From Chitinophagaceae bacterium UBA7600 (GTDB taxonomy: Bacteria > Bacteroidota > Bacteroidia > Chitinophagales > Chitinophagaceae), in assembly GCA_002478885.1 (NCBI GenBank), contig DLKC01000090.1, forward strand, positions 1-49,518: a DNA stretch of 49,518 bases, read 5' to 3'. Below, piece by piece: positions 1 to 9,055 of this stretch. Under the pieces are notes generated by a model, which saw nothing but the letters and a program-made list of their open reading frames with translations, was not told the origin of the DNA and ran no database searches. Within the stretch, counting starts at the first letter, position 1. Each line of letters opens with the position of its first letter. Made by a program: the position numbers and the translations under genes.

Positions 1-1
1 T

Positions 2-3000
2 TTTGACACAGGGTATTTTTCTGTGGTGCTCTATGTTTACAATGGCGGATGCTCCGATTCGTTACTCATGACAGACTTTATTCACGTGCGCCCGCCGGTG
101 GCAAAGTTTCAACCTGTATCAAATTGTAGCCTGCGTTTCCAAAGAACATTTACCGATCTTTCAGTTGGTGCACTTAAGTGGAATTGGGATTTTGGCGATG
201 GTAAAACAGATACTGTTTCTTCTCCTATGCATCTTTACAACGATACGGGCAGGTACGATGTTACGCTTATCGTTTCAAACGAAACCTGCGCTGATACGCT
301 TGTAATGCCTGTTAGCATTATAAAAGAATCCCCCTCTTTTACCATTGAATCTGTTAACAGCAATTATTGCGAACATGATTCTGTGAAATTCGTGGCAGGC
401 AGTTATAATCTTCCAAATATTTCAGGATTTAAATGGGGCTTCGGAGATGGTAGCACAACCTTCTATAGTCTTCGGGACACGATTGTTTTTCATAAATATA
501 GTTCATCAGGAAATTATCAACCTGTATTGTACACCAGGGACAAAAACTATTGTGTTGACAGCGTTAGTTTGAGCCATTCCGTAAGCATTTATGGGCCTTC
601 TGCTGCCTTTTCGAATTTGGAAGGGATATGCCGTGGTAAAGATTTTATTTTCCAGGATGAGTCGACGGCTGACGGGCTTCATCCTATTCAAAACTGGTTT
701 TGGGATTATGGTGACGGATCGTCTGAAAACCTATCTTCAGGGCCATTCAAACATTTTTACACGGATACCGGCACTTACGATATAAAGTTGATCGTATCGG
801 ATAATAATGGCTGTTCTGACACATTATTCAAACCAGGTGGCGTAATTATAGCTGCACCATTGGCTGATTTCGCTCTTTTGGATTCAGTGAAATGCACACA
901 GAATACCATTGATATCGTTAACAACTCGACAGGTATTGATTTGATTTATAACTGGAATTTTGGCGATGGCAGTACATCTAACGTGCAAAACCCTTCATAT
1001 ACTTATTCCAATGAAGGTGTTTATTCCATAAGTTTGGCAGTTGCAGACAGGTTTGGCTGTTCCGACAGTCTATTCAAACAGGATATAATTACCATATCGA
1101 ATCCTGTTGCATCTTTTACAATTTCTGATTCAACGGCCACCTGCCCCCCGCTTGAAGTAAATACGAGAAATTATTCTAAAAATTACCAGAATATTTTGTG
1201 GGATTTTGGCGATGGCAATACCTCAACCCTATTCGAGCCCAGCAGGCTTTATCTTATTCCCGGCGAATACAATTTTCAATTAATAGTGCATGGTTACGGC
1301 ACCTGTTACGACACTGTTGCCCGGCTTATTACCATTAAAGGACCTAATGGAACTTTGGGCTATTCGCCAAACCAGGCATGCTATCCTGCAAAAGTGAATT
1401 TTACTGCCACCACTCAAAATGCCGCATCTTTCATTTGGGACTTTGGTGATGGGGGTACTCAGTTTGGCGTGAGCAATGCGATCAGTTATAATTATGCAGA
1501 ACCAGGTAGTTATGTGCCTAAACTTATTCTGAAGGATAATAGTGGCTGCCAGGTTGCTATCGTGAACACTGACACCATACAAATATCAGGAGTAATGCCC
1601 AAAGTATTACCGGTTGCGTCAGTGGGCTGTGATTCCTCGATGGTGATATTTTCCGATTCCAGTTTCTTTTCGGCTTTTGACCCCGTGAAGACTCGGGTAC
1701 TCGATTTTGGAGATGGTTCTAGCAGTTCGGAGATCAATCCATTGCACTATTATAAGGAGAGCGGCACTTACAACATTGTATTGAATATTGAAACGGGTCT
1801 TGGTTGCACGGGAACGTATAGTACTCCTGTTACAGTAGATGTGAAACAGGCACCTTCTATTGTTTCGGTTATTCCTGATTCAGCCTGTCTTAACACAAGC
1901 CTTAATTTCTATGCCAATGAAACAACCAATATTCCTTATGGTCTGCAATGGCATTGGGATTTTGGCAACGGCAATAGTTCAACTGATCAGAATACCGCTT
2001 ATGCTTATTCAGTTCCCGGCACCTATATAATTCAGCTTTCTTTAGATGCTGCAAATGGTTGTAGTGATAAGGAACAAAAGGACCTTGTAATATTGTCCAA
2101 TCCAAATACTGATGCCGGCCAAAGCACGTCAATTTGCTTAAGCAACGCTGTTACCCTACAGCCGTCAGGTGCCATAAATTATGTATGGGATCCATCCGCA
2201 TCATTAAGTTGTACAAGGTGTACTAACCCGGTTGCACGGCCCATCGTCAATACTACATACTATGTAAATGGTTTTGATGATTTTGGCTGTGTTCAAAGAG
2301 ATTCTCTGCAAATGCAAGTTATACAACCTGTTCAGGTAAACCTCAATACCAACAGCGACACGGTCTGTGCAGGTAGCTCCGTTTTACTCGTTGCTACTGG
2401 AGCAGAAAAGTATCAATGGATACCTGCTTCTGGTTTAAGTAATCCTAACATCGCTAACCCGGTGGCCACGCCTGCCGGCACGACCGTATATTCCGTAGTT
2501 GGATTCGATAGTAAGAATTGTTTTAACGATACGGCGACAGTTACCGTGTTAGTAGCCCCGGTGCCAACTTTCAACATTTCAGATTCTGTTGTAACTGCTG
2601 GAGCAGGTTCTACCTACACGATAAAAACACAAAGCTCTCCGGATATTATTTCGTGGATATGGCAGCCTGCTTATAATCTAAGTTGTACTAATTGTGCGCA
2701 GCCAACTACTATTCTAAAAACAAACGTAACCTATTCTGCACAGGCGATTAACAGCTTCGGATGTGCGTCTACAGATAATATAAGGTTCGAGGTAACCTGC
2801 AATAATTCAAACGTTTTTATTCCCAACACTTTTTCACCTAACAACGATTCGCGCAACGACTATTTTTATCCGCAAGGCAAGGGACTGTTCACTATAAAAT
2901 CGATGAAAATATTTAATCGCTGGGGCGTGATGGTATATGCAAAATCAAACTTTACGGCTAACGCAGCTTCAGAAGGTTGGAATGGAAAATATGGAAACAC

Positions 3001-3097
3001 GGATCAGCCAACAGGAGTTTACGTGTACATGATAGATGTGTTATGCGATAATGGAGTAGTTTTGACTTACAAAGGTGATGTAACCCTTATCAGATAA
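2..3097 (+). CDS. PKD-repeat surface protein with T9SS type B sorting domain (5' truncated by window)
   Basis: The reading frame is open from base 2, and the residues before the first GTG (base 23) still fit a PKD strand, so the true start lies upstream of the window. Eight PKD modules follow one another, each marked by W-x-W/F-D-F/Y-G-D/N-G. Two or three Cys-rich Ig-like modules follow (CTRCTNP, CTNCAQP). The last 95 or so residues, from NVFIPNTFSPNNDSRNDYF through the FNRWG motif to KGDVTLIR, are the gliding-motility-associated C-terminal domain (CHU_C, type B signal of the type IX secretion system). Proteins of this kind are exported across the outer membrane and act as adhesins or motility-related surface proteins. 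A PorP/SprF gene follows directly, the usual partner arrangement. The ligand cannot be told from sequence. Confidence 0.93.
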   Translation, partial: FDTGYFSVVLYVYNGGCSDSLLMTDFIHVRPPVAKFQPVSNCSLRFQRTFTDLSVGALKWNWDFGDGKTDTVSSPMHLYNDTGRYDVTLIVSNETCADTLVMPVSIIKESPSFTIESVNSNYCEHDSVKFVAGSYNLPNISGFKWGFGDGSTTFYSLRDTIVFHKYSSSGNYQPVLYTRDKNYCVDSVSLSHSVSIYGPSAAFSNLEGICRGKDFIFQDESTADGLHPIQNWFWDYGDGSSENLSSGPFKHFYTDTGTYDIKLIVSDNNGCSDTLFKPGGVIIAAPLADFALLDSVKCTQNTIDIVNNSTGIDLIYNWNFGDGSTSNVQNPSYTYSNEGVYSISLAVADRFGCSDSLFKQDIITISNPVASFTISDSTATCPPLEVNTRNYSKNYQNILWDFGDGNTSTLFEPSRLYLIPGEYNFQLIVHGYGTCYDTVARLITIKGPNGTLGYSPNQACYPAKVNFTATTQNAASFIWDFGDGGTQFGVSNAISYNYAEPGSYVPKLILKDNSGCQVAIVNTDTIQISGVMPKVLPVASVGCDSSMVIFSDSSFFSAFDPVKTRVLDFGDGSSSSEINPLHYYKESGTYNIVLNIETGLGCTGTYSTPVTVDVKQAPSIVSVIPDSACLNTSLNFYANETTNIPYGLQWHWDFGNGNSSTDQNTAYAYSVPGTYIIQLSLDAANGCSDKEQKDLVILSNPNTDAGQSTSICLSNAVTLQPSGAINYVWDPSASLSCTRCTNPVARPIVNTTYYVNGFDDFGCVQRDSLQMQVIQPVQVNLNTNSDTVCAGSSVLLVATGAEKYQWIPASGLSNPNIANPVATPAGTTVYSVVGFDSKNCFNDTATVTVLVAPVPTFNISDSVVTAGAGSTYTIKTQSSPDIISWIWQPAYNLSCTNCAQPTTILKTNVTYSAQAINSFGCASTDNIRFEVTCNNSNVFIPNTFSPNNDSRNDYFYPQGKGLFTIKSMKIFNRWGVMVYAKSNFTANAASEGWNGKYGNTDQPTGVYVYMIDVLCDNGVVLTYKGDVTLIR

Positions 3098-3213
3098 TTT
3101 GTCAGATGCTATTTGTTGGGAACGTACAAATGAGTGACACAGCAAAAGATACCATGATAATCATAAGCTGGTTACCAGAATATAAAAAAGGGCTTTAAAA
3201 GAATTAAGCGTTA

Positions 3214-4281
3214 ATGAAGGACAGACTTACATACTTTTTTTTGAAAACGTCTATGGTGCGCAGTTGCTTTATCGTTGCTGCAGCCGTGTTCTTCCTTAAT
3301 GCAAGTTCGTTTGCGCAGGATCCGCATTTCTCGCAATTCTTCGAGGCGCCTCTTTTGCGTAACCCTTCGCTTGCAGGTCTATTCGACGGCGATATAAGGA
3401 TACAAGGTGTTTACAGAAGTCAGTGGGGGAGTATATCGGCGCCGTATGAAACAGGATCTTTTAACCTGGAATATAAACAACCGATCGGGAAAGCAAATGA
3501 TTTCATCACAACGGGATTACAGGTGTTGTACGACCGTGCCGGCACCACAGATTTTACAACAACCAATGTGTATCCGGCGGTTAACTACCACAAAGCCCTG
3601 AACGCCGATCAAAGTAAATTTTTGTCGCTGGGATTTATGGGAGGCTATGTGCAGAAACGGTTCGACCGCTCTAAAATGACCACTAACAGTCAGTACGATG
3701 GGAATGGTTACAATCCTTCTTTGCCGGATGGCGAGCTTTTTACTGTTTCCAATTTTCATTATTGGGATGGAAGTTTTGGTATGTCTTATAACTCGGCCAT
3801 CAATGGCAGCGAAACAGATCATTATTTCGTAGGGCTGGCTTATCACCACTTTAACAGGCCGCTGAATTCGTTTTATAAAAACCCGCCGGTTGAATTAAAT
3901 CCAAAACTGGTTGCATCTGTTGGCGTGAGGTTCACTACGTCAGAAACATCGTTTATTACCATACAGGCCGACTATAGTCAGCAAGGGAATTTCAGAGAAG
4001 CTATAGGTGGCATGACCTATTCGTTAAAGGTAGGCGAAGACTACGAGAACCCGAAGTATATCGTTCATCTTGGTGGCTATGTGCGCTGGAAAGATGCATT
4101 TATACCCGTGGTGAAAATCGATTACAAGCCATTCTCTGTGTCTATGAGTTATGATGCCAATATTTCCCAGCTTAAAACCGCCAGCCAGGGCCGCGGTGGT
4201 TTTGAAGTAGCCGTTTCCTATGCAGGTTTTCTCGACCGCAACAACACCACAAAAAATGCGGTGGTTTGTCCTCGTTTTTAA
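3214..4281 (+). CDS. PorP/SprF family type IX secretion system membrane protein
   Basis: 355 residues with an N-terminal signal peptide ending near the SSFAQ motif (about residue 35). A second ATG at 3253 would give a more compact signal peptide and may be the real start. The mature protein opens with DPHFSQFFEAPLLRNPSLAG, the hallmark of the PorP/SprF family, and continues as alternating beta strands expected of an outer-membrane barrel. Members assist secretion or surface anchoring of large type B T9SS substrates. The gene follows such a substrate by about 115 bp, so the two probably work as a pair. Family assignment is firm; the specific partner is inferred from adjacency. Confidence 0.92.
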   Translation: MKDRLTYFFLKTSMVRSCFIVAAAVFFLNASSFAQDPHFSQFFEAPLLRNPSLAGLFDGDIRIQGVYRSQWGSISAPYETGSFNLEYKQPIGKANDFITTGLQVLYDRAGTTDFTTTNVYPAVNYHKALNADQSKFLSLGFMGGYVQKRFDRSKMTTNSQYDGNGYNPSLPDGELFTVSNFHYWDGSFGMSYNSAINGSETDHYFVGLAYHHFNRPLNSFYKNPPVELNPKLVASVGVRFTTSETSFITIQADYSQQGNFREAIGGMTYSLKVGEDYENPKYIVHLGGYVRWKDAFIPVVKIDYKPFSVSMSYDANISQLKTASQGRGGFEVAVSYAGFLDRNNTTKNAVVCPRF

Positions 4282-4298
4282 TTTTTATTTTATGTTTC

Positions 4299-4355
4299 CG
4301 GCAGTTAAACTGGTGGCGTCGTCCATTGCGTCGCACACTTGAGCTGTAGCACAAT
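4299..4355 (+). repeat. Dispersed intergenic element, copy with core 4326-4342
   Basis: Contains TTGCGTCGCACACTTG, with CCGGC at its left end. It lies between the PorP/SprF gene and the peroxiredoxin gene. The strand given means the TTGCGTCGCAC form reads on the plus strand. Confidence 0.75.
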
Positions 4356-4453
4356 ATTGAACATTGTGATCTTCGCGTATTAATAATTATTGAACAATAT
4401 TCCTGTTCGATGGTTATGATAGCATTAATTTGCAATCATTAAAATCGATCATT

Positions 4454-4924
4454 ATGAAAATTGAAATTGGTACAATAGCACCTGATTTTACTTTGCCAGA
4501 CACTGAAAAGAACAAGGTGAAATTGAGTGAGCAGAAAGGAAGTAACGTGGTGCTGGTATTTTTTCCGCTGGCCTTTACAAGTGTATGTACTGCCGAACTT
4601 TGCAGTATAAGAGACAGCATTGGGCAATACAACAGCGCCAATGCGAAAGTGTATGGCATCTCAGTGGATTCGCCGCAAACACTAGCAAAATTTAAAGAAG
4701 AACAGCGTCTCAATTTCCCATTACTTAGTGACTTTAACAAGGAGGTGTCTGCACAGTATGGTTGTATTTACGACGCTTTTATAGGTTGGATGAAGGGTGT
4801 TTCAAAGCGCTCCGCCTTTGTAATTGATAAATACGGCGTAGTGCAATATGCAGAGGTTTTGGAGAATGCAGGCGAGGTCCCGGATTTTGAAGCGATCAAT
4901 AAAACACTTGCCGGGTTAAATTAA
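4454..4924 (+). CDS. Peroxiredoxin (AhpC/TSA family, thioredoxin fold)
   Basis: 156 residues from the ATG at 4454; an upstream in-frame TTG (4430) is less likely because family members begin at MKIEIGTIAPDF. The peroxidatic motif PLAFTSVCTAE places the catalytic Cys at residue 45 with Thr42, and Arg119 (SKRSAFVID) is the conserved active-site arginine. It reduces hydrogen peroxide or organic hydroperoxides in the cytoplasm. The pattern resembles the AhpE/BCP side of the family. Cys50 and Cys104 could act as resolving residues, but this cannot be settled by eye. Monocistronic by appearance, preceded by a copy of the dispersed repeat. Confidence 0.93.
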   Translation: MKIEIGTIAPDFTLPDTEKNKVKLSEQKGSNVVLVFFPLAFTSVCTAELCSIRDSIGQYNSANAKVYGISVDSPQTLAKFKEEQRLNFPLLSDFNKEVSAQYGCIYDAFIGWMKGVSKRSAFVIDKYGVVQYAEVLENAGEVPDFEAINKTLAGLN

Positions 4925-4950
4925 TATTCAGTAAAAAATTAATTAGTTAC

Positions 4951-4981
4951 TTGGTTTAGATACCGCTAATCGTTAATTTTA
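4951..4981 (+). promoter_or_regulatory. Possible Bacteroidota-type promoter
   Basis: TTGG at 4951 and TAATTTTA at 4974-4981 are about 20 bp apart, resembling the -33 TTTG / -7 TAnnTTTG boxes of this phylum. The site lies just before the ATG at 4999. Motif match only. Confidence 0.35.
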
Positions 4982-4998
4982 CCTCGTAACGATTCAGT

Positions 4999-5370
4999 AT
5001 GGCTAAAATTGTACATAATCAGAAATTAAGGAAATTAATTATCACACTGCTTGTGGTGGTAAGTGTTTCTTTAACTTACGCTTATGATTACGATTACAAT
5101 TTTTTCGACGGTAAGGCCAGGCTGGTAAAATTGTATCCCAACCCTGCAACTTCCTTTGTGAATTTCGAATTTACCAATACATCCGATAAGAACAACAGCA
5201 TAGAAATATTCAGTTTCACGGGTAAAAAGATGTACGAGCAAAAGTTAAATGGCGACAACAGGATAACCGTGACTTTGAGCAATGATTATTATCGTGGCTT
5301 GTATCTCTACAAACTAAGAGATAAATCAGGAAACATTATTGAGAGCGGAAAGTTCCAGGTAGTTAAATAA
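4999..5370 (+). CDS. Small secreted protein consisting almost only of a T9SS type A sorting domain
   Basis: 123 residues. A signal peptide occupies about residues 1-28 (hydrophobic LIITLLVVVSVSLTYA). After a short Tyr/Asp-rich stretch, the rest is the Por-secretion tail: LYPNPATSFVNFEF, then IEIFSFTGKKMYEQKL, then YRGLYLYKLRDKSGNI and a closing GKFQVVK. There is no room for a cargo domain, so the mature product is essentially the sorting signal. A hairpin terminator follows at 5393-5420 and a promoter-like site precedes it, so it looks like a single-gene unit. The function is unknown. Confidence 0.88.
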   Translation: MAKIVHNQKLRKLIITLLVVVSVSLTYAYDYDYNFFDGKARLVKLYPNPATSFVNFEFTNTSDKNNSIEIFSFTGKKMYEQKLNGDNRITVTLSNDYYRGLYLYKLRDKSGNIIESGKFQVVK

Positions 5371-5392
5371 ATTCCTTCTACAATATTTTTTA

Positions 5393-5420
5393 ACGCAGCT
5401 ATTACCAGGCTGCGTTTTTT
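5393..5420 (+). terminator. Intrinsic terminator after the sorting-domain gene
   Basis: A 7-bp stem, ACGCAGC (5393-5399) with GCTGCGT (5409-5415), is followed by a run of T to 5420. It reads correctly for the plus strand. The T run overlaps the stop codon of the convergent gene. Confidence 0.8.
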
Positions 5421-6273
5421 ATTTGTTCACTCCCGGCTCATATTTGAAATATAGGATTGTCGCAGGTCCTTTTTTAGCTGACTCATTGGAAATAAAAAGG
5501 TCGCCGTTTTGGCTAAAACAAACCCCTTCGGCCTGTTTGTAAAGCGTCGCATCAAGTTTATAAGCACCTTTAATGTTGAAAAGCGGGTCAGTTACCACAA
5601 GTAAGTTATCTGTTCCTGAAAGAATGAAATAATCTTTCGTTATCGGGTGTCTTGCAATAGCCGATGGCTTAAAGGAGGTTTTCTTTTTCTTCAACATCGG
5701 CTGGATAGGTTCAGTACTCACCGATATGTCGGCATCAGGTGTCCATTGTTGTAAATTTATATCAAAGGCATGAAGGCTTATATGCTTTTGGTCAGCACTG
5801 TCAGTACAGCTTTTGCAGAGGAGGTAAAGCAATTGTGTGGAGTCGTTAAAAAACAGGCCTTCAAACTCATTGCCTTTTTCTGGAAAAGCGAACTCCGTTG
5901 TTTTAATACTGTCTGTAAAGTTGTTTTGAATGCGAAATAAGGCTCCGTCGCTGCGCAATACATACCAATCAGGGCCGGTAAACGCAATATCTTCATAGTC
6001 TCCTTTGCCAGCGAATTTTACAGTATTGGTGATTTCCTTTTTGCTCAAATCATAAGAAAACAGTTTACCATCTTCATCATTTTCGGCAATGATCGTATTT
6101 GACGAGTCGAGAAAAACAATGCCGGAAATCTCATCAAGCTTTTTATCAAGCTGGAAAACCTGTGGATCATTGAGGTGAAAGCCAGGAGGGTTTTGGGTAT
6201 TGATATCATCGGATTGTATATCGCTGCAGGCAGTTATAACCGGAAATAAAAAAAGGCACCAGCAATACTTCAT
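5419..6273 (-). CDS. Lipoprotein with SdiA-regulated-like beta-propeller
   Basis: 284 residues. The N-terminus MKYCWCLFLFPVITACSD is a lipoprotein signal with Cys16 as the probable lipidated residue. The rest reads as propeller blades: LDEISGIVFLDSSNTIIAENDEDGKLFSYDL, then a blade around DYEDIAFTGPDWYVLRSDG and another around AEGVCFSQNGDLFISNE. This pattern fits the SdiA-regulated (YjiK-like) family. The biochemical role of that family is not established; a calcium-supported esterase/propeller fold is a possibility. It is convergent with the sorting-domain gene and appears monocistronic. Confidence 0.8.
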   Translation of the reverse strand: MKYCWCLFLFPVITACSDIQSDDINTQNPPGFHLNDPQVFQLDKKLDEISGIVFLDSSNTIIAENDEDGKLFSYDLSKKEITNTVKFAGKGDYEDIAFTGPDWYVLRSDGALFRIQNNFTDSIKTTEFAFPEKGNEFEGLFFNDSTQLLYLLCKSCTDSADQKHISLHAFDINLQQWTPDADISVSTEPIQPMLKKKKTSFKPSAIARHPITKDYFILSGTDNLLVVTDPLFNIKGAYKLDATLYKQAEGVCFSQNGDLFISNESAKKGPATILYFKYEPGVNK

Positions 6274-6384
6274 GGTCAGAAAATTTTGGCATAAATGTAA
6301 TTGAATTTACAACGCACAACTCTTTGCGGCTACCTGCTAAATTTGCTGTTTTAAGGTCGTGTCAATTGTTGATTTTTATTCAGG

Positions 6385-6432
6385 CGCTGAAGAGTGCGAC
6401 GCAAGCAAAGCTGCCACGCGTACAAAAGCCGG
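6385..6432 (-). repeat. Dispersed intergenic element, copy with core 6391-6404
   Basis: Contains AGAGTGCGACGCAA and ends in GCCGG at 6428-6432. It lies in the 262-bp gap between the divergent lipoprotein and HD/Pycsar-like genes. Confidence 0.75.
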
Positions 6433-6535
6433 CCACCAAAAGATTCATACTTGCCTTTTGACCCAAAATAAATGGCGGTAGATATACCCCGGAACTTTTA
6501 TAAAGATTGTATATTGAACCCCTAAATGTAATAAT

Positions 6536-7813
6536 ATGGGCGTCGGGGAACAACTTTTAAATGATATTGAGCTTCATGTGAGGCGTCTTTTTGAAGTTCA
6601 TCATAATCCCAATCTTTATTATCATAACCTTAAACATACGCTTTCTGTGGTTAAGTCGGCAGATCTTATAGCGGAGCATTACCAACTGAATGAAGAGGAC
6701 ATGCTTTCGTTACGAATAGCAGCGTGGTTTCATGATGCCGGTTATCTGTTTGAGACACCGCCTTTGCATGAGGAAAGCAGTTCTTTGTTGGCCGAAAACT
6801 ACTTAAAGGCAAAAAATATCGACGCTGCAATTATTCAAAAAGTGAAAGGCTGCATTATGGCAACCAAACTGCCACAATCGCCCCACTCATTGATAGAGCA
6901 AATAATTTGCGACGCAGACTTCTTTAACCTGGGCACCGATATGTTCAGGGAAACGGGAAAAATGATGCGGAAAGAAACCGAGGCAATTCTTGATGAAAAA
7001 ATTAAAGGCAGGCAATGGCGTGAAAAGAATATTGCTTTTCTTGAATCGCACAGCTACTTTACCGATTTTGCCAGGACAATGCTGGATAAAACAAAAGCTG
7101 TTCATTTAAAAGAGCTGATTGAAAAGGCGGAGGAAAAAAAATCTGAAAGCGCGGCGAAAGAAAATGAAGCAGTACAGGAAGAAATTATGCTAAAAGAGGA
7201 AATAGCAGAGGTTGTAACTGAAGCAAAAAAAGAAAAGAAGAAAAAGAAAGAAGTTACAGTAAGGATGGAGCGCGGGGTTGAAACTATGTTCAGGGTTACT
7301 TATTCCAATCACAGCCAGATCAGTTCAATGGCCGACAGTAAAGCAAACATCCTGATTTCGGTCACTTCTATCAGTATATCGGTAGTGCTTTCTTTTTTTA
7401 TTCAGCGTATGGACGAGTTTCCCTACCTGATTATTCCGACATTGATCTTTATTATCAGTTGCCTTGCCGCTTTAACCCTGGCAATATTATGTACACGGCC
7501 TAATTTAACACCAAATACCAACTCTGCCGAGGTTGAACAAAAAAGAAAAAGAAACCTGCTCTTCTTCGGGAATTTTTACTACATGTCGCTGGAAGAATAT
7601 GAGCGCGAAATGGACGAAATGCTGAAAGAAGGCGGCGAAGTTTACTCAAACCTTACAAGAAATTTGTATTATCTCGGGATCGTGTTGAAAAGAAAATACA
7701 AATTGCTGCACTATGCTTACAGCACGTTTATGTATGGCGTGATTGTTTCGGTCATCGTGTTCATAATCGCCGCATCCGCAAACACAGAAAGTATCGCTAA
7801 ACTCTTCAAATAG
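6536..7813 (+). CDS. HD-domain protein fused to a Pycsar-effector-like membrane module (DUF5706/PycTM)
   Basis: 425 residues in three parts. Residues 1-190 form an HD phosphohydrolase domain with His34, His66-Asp67 (WFHDAGY) and Asp126 or Asp128 (ICDADFF) as likely metal ligands. Residues 195-245 are a highly charged Glu/Lys linker, probably coiled coil, ending in a Lys run. Residues 246-425 hold YSNHSQISSMADSKANILISVTS with membrane segments near 271-289, 298-318 and 398-414, the pattern of the DUF5706 family now linked to Pycsar effectors. Pycsar effectors damage the membrane when they bind cCMP or cUMP made by a partner cyclase; none is seen within the window. The HD domain may hydrolyse or sense a nucleotide that controls the membrane part. 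The arrangement is clear; the function is inference. RlmH starts 18 bp downstream. Confidence 0.85.
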   Translation: MGVGEQLLNDIELHVRRLFEVHHNPNLYYHNLKHTLSVVKSADLIAEHYQLNEEDMLSLRIAAWFHDAGYLFETPPLHEESSSLLAENYLKAKNIDAAIIQKVKGCIMATKLPQSPHSLIEQIICDADFFNLGTDMFRETGKMMRKETEAILDEKIKGRQWREKNIAFLESHSYFTDFARTMLDKTKAVHLKELIEKAEEKKSESAAKENEAVQEEIMLKEEIAEVVTEAKKEKKKKKEVTVRMERGVETMFRVTYSNHSQISSMADSKANILISVTSISISVVLSFFIQRMDEFPYLIIPTLIFIISCLAALTLAILCTRPNLTPNTNSAEVEQKRKRNLLFFGNFYYMSLEEYEREMDEMLKEGGEVYSNLTRNLYYLGIVLKRKYKLLHYAYSTFMYGVIVSVIVFIIAASANTESIAKLFK

Positions 7814-7831
7814 TCCTGCCCCGCAACAGCT

Positions 7832-8305
7832 ATGAAAATTATTTTTTGCTCCGTTGGTAAACCACACGAAGACTATATAAAATCTGGCGTGGATGATTTC
7901 TCCAACCGCGTTTCTAAATATTTTTCGGTGCATTGGCACATCATTCCCCCGGCAAAAGTTGGAGCTTCTGCAACCGAAGGGGAAATAAAGAAGCTGGAAG
8001 CCAAAAGCATATTGCAATTCCTGCAACCAGAAGACTACCTTATTTTGCTCGATGAAACCGGTAAACAATTTTCCTCTATTGAGTTATCATCCTTCATCCA
8101 GCAACGTGCAAATGACAGTAACAAAAAATTAGTCTTTCTAATCGGTGGTGCATTCGGTGTTGATGCCGGTATTAAACAACGTGCTGATTTTTGCTGGAGC
8201 CTTTCCAGGCTCGTTTTTCCGCACATGCTCGTGCGATTGATATTGGCTGAACAGGTTTATCGCGCTTGTAGTATTCTCCGCAACGAAAAATATCACCACA
8301 AATGA
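7832..8305 (+). CDS. rlmH: 23S rRNA (pseudouridine-1915-N3)-methyltransferase RlmH
   Basis: 157 residues, the normal length for the family. It starts MKIIFCSVGK and carries the SPOUT-type SAM-binding knot in FLIGGAFGVD (about residues 103-112). The C-terminus ends SILRNEKYHHK, in the style of the conserved tail that recognises the substrate. The enzyme methylates pseudouridine 1915 in helix 69 of 23S rRNA on the assembled 70S ribosome. It lies 18 bp behind the HD/Pycsar-like gene and 46 bp before the rhomboid gene, so the three may be co-transcribed. Confidence 0.96.
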   Translation: MKIIFCSVGKPHEDYIKSGVDDFSNRVSKYFSVHWHIIPPAKVGASATEGEIKKLEAKSILQFLQPEDYLILLDETGKQFSSIELSSFIQQRANDSNKKLVFLIGGAFGVDAGIKQRADFCWSLSRLVFPHMLVRLILAEQVYRACSILRNEKYHHK

Positions 8306-8351
8306 TGATTGCTTATTCAATTATATTTACAGCAAATAACCACGAGTAATA

Positions 8352-8981
8352 ATGGGAGTTTCCATCATCATAGTTGTTGCAACCTGCATCGTTTCTTTTC
8401 TGGCGTTTTCCAATCAACGCCTGGTGAGTGATCTCATTTTTTATCCCGTTGCTGTTGCCGAGCAAAAACAATGGTACCGTTTTTTTTCGTGCGGGTTAAT
8501 TCACGCAGACATTACGCACCTTGCTTTCAATATGATATCACTGTATATGTTCGGTCCACTGGTCGAAGGCACATTTACGGAAATATTCGGAGACAAGACG
8601 GGGCTCATTCTGTATGCATTGCTTTACATCACAGCACTTCTTGCGAGTCTTATACCAACTTACAGCCAGCATAAACACGATTACCGTTACAGGAGCCTTG
8701 GCGCCTCCGGCGCGGTATCTGCCATCGTGTTTGCGGGAATTCTGCTTTATCCCGATTTCAAAATTGGGCTGTTGTTTATTCCGCCGATAATTCCCGGTTA
8801 TATTTTTGGCCCTCTGTACCTGATTGCCACTGTTTACCTGAGTAAAAGGGGAGGAGATAATATCAACCATTCGGCACATCTCTGGGGATCGCTTTATGGA
8901 GTAGCTTACGTGGTAGTTACAGCTTTCGCTTTAACCGATTTCAATCCTTTTAAAAACTTTCTCGAACGCGTCTTTAACTAG
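8352..8981 (+). CDS. Rhomboid-family intramembrane serine protease
   Basis: 209 residues with about six hydrophobic segments. The catalytic Ser119 lies in LGASGAVSA and the catalytic His176 in NHSAHLWGSLYG. The upstream loop and helix show the usual HxxxxHxxxN arrangement (His51, His56, Asn60 in LIHADITHLAFNMISLYMFG). Rhomboids cleave transmembrane substrates within the inner membrane; the substrate here is unknown. The GASG and H-x-W-G motifs are intact, so it is predicted to be active. It is convergent with tilS. Confidence 0.94.
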   Translation: MGVSIIIVVATCIVSFLAFSNQRLVSDLIFYPVAVAEQKQWYRFFSCGLIHADITHLAFNMISLYMFGPLVEGTFTEIFGDKTGLILYALLYITALLASLIPTYSQHKHDYRYRSLGASGAVSAIVFAGILLYPDFKIGLLFIPPIIPGYIFGPLYLIATVYLSKRGGDNINHSAHLWGSLYGVAYVVVTAFALTDFNPFKNFLERVFN

Positions 8982-9055
8982 TAATTTTTTTGGAGCGGGC
9001 TTTTGTAAAAGCAGGAGCATTACTTGCGACGCTCCGTTCATCTTCCTGTTCTTTG

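Noticed and set aside
3124..3176. Weak match to the dispersed element (also at about 9024, 10469, 12413 and 38113)
   Set aside because: Several core changes each. They are suggestive, but including them would make the counts and the orientation pattern unreliable.
8992..9035. Terminator between the rhomboid gene and tilS
   Set aside because: GGAGCG/CGCTCC encloses a GCTTTT/AAAAGC hairpin, but the T run lies before the stem on the plus strand and is absent in the right place on either strand.
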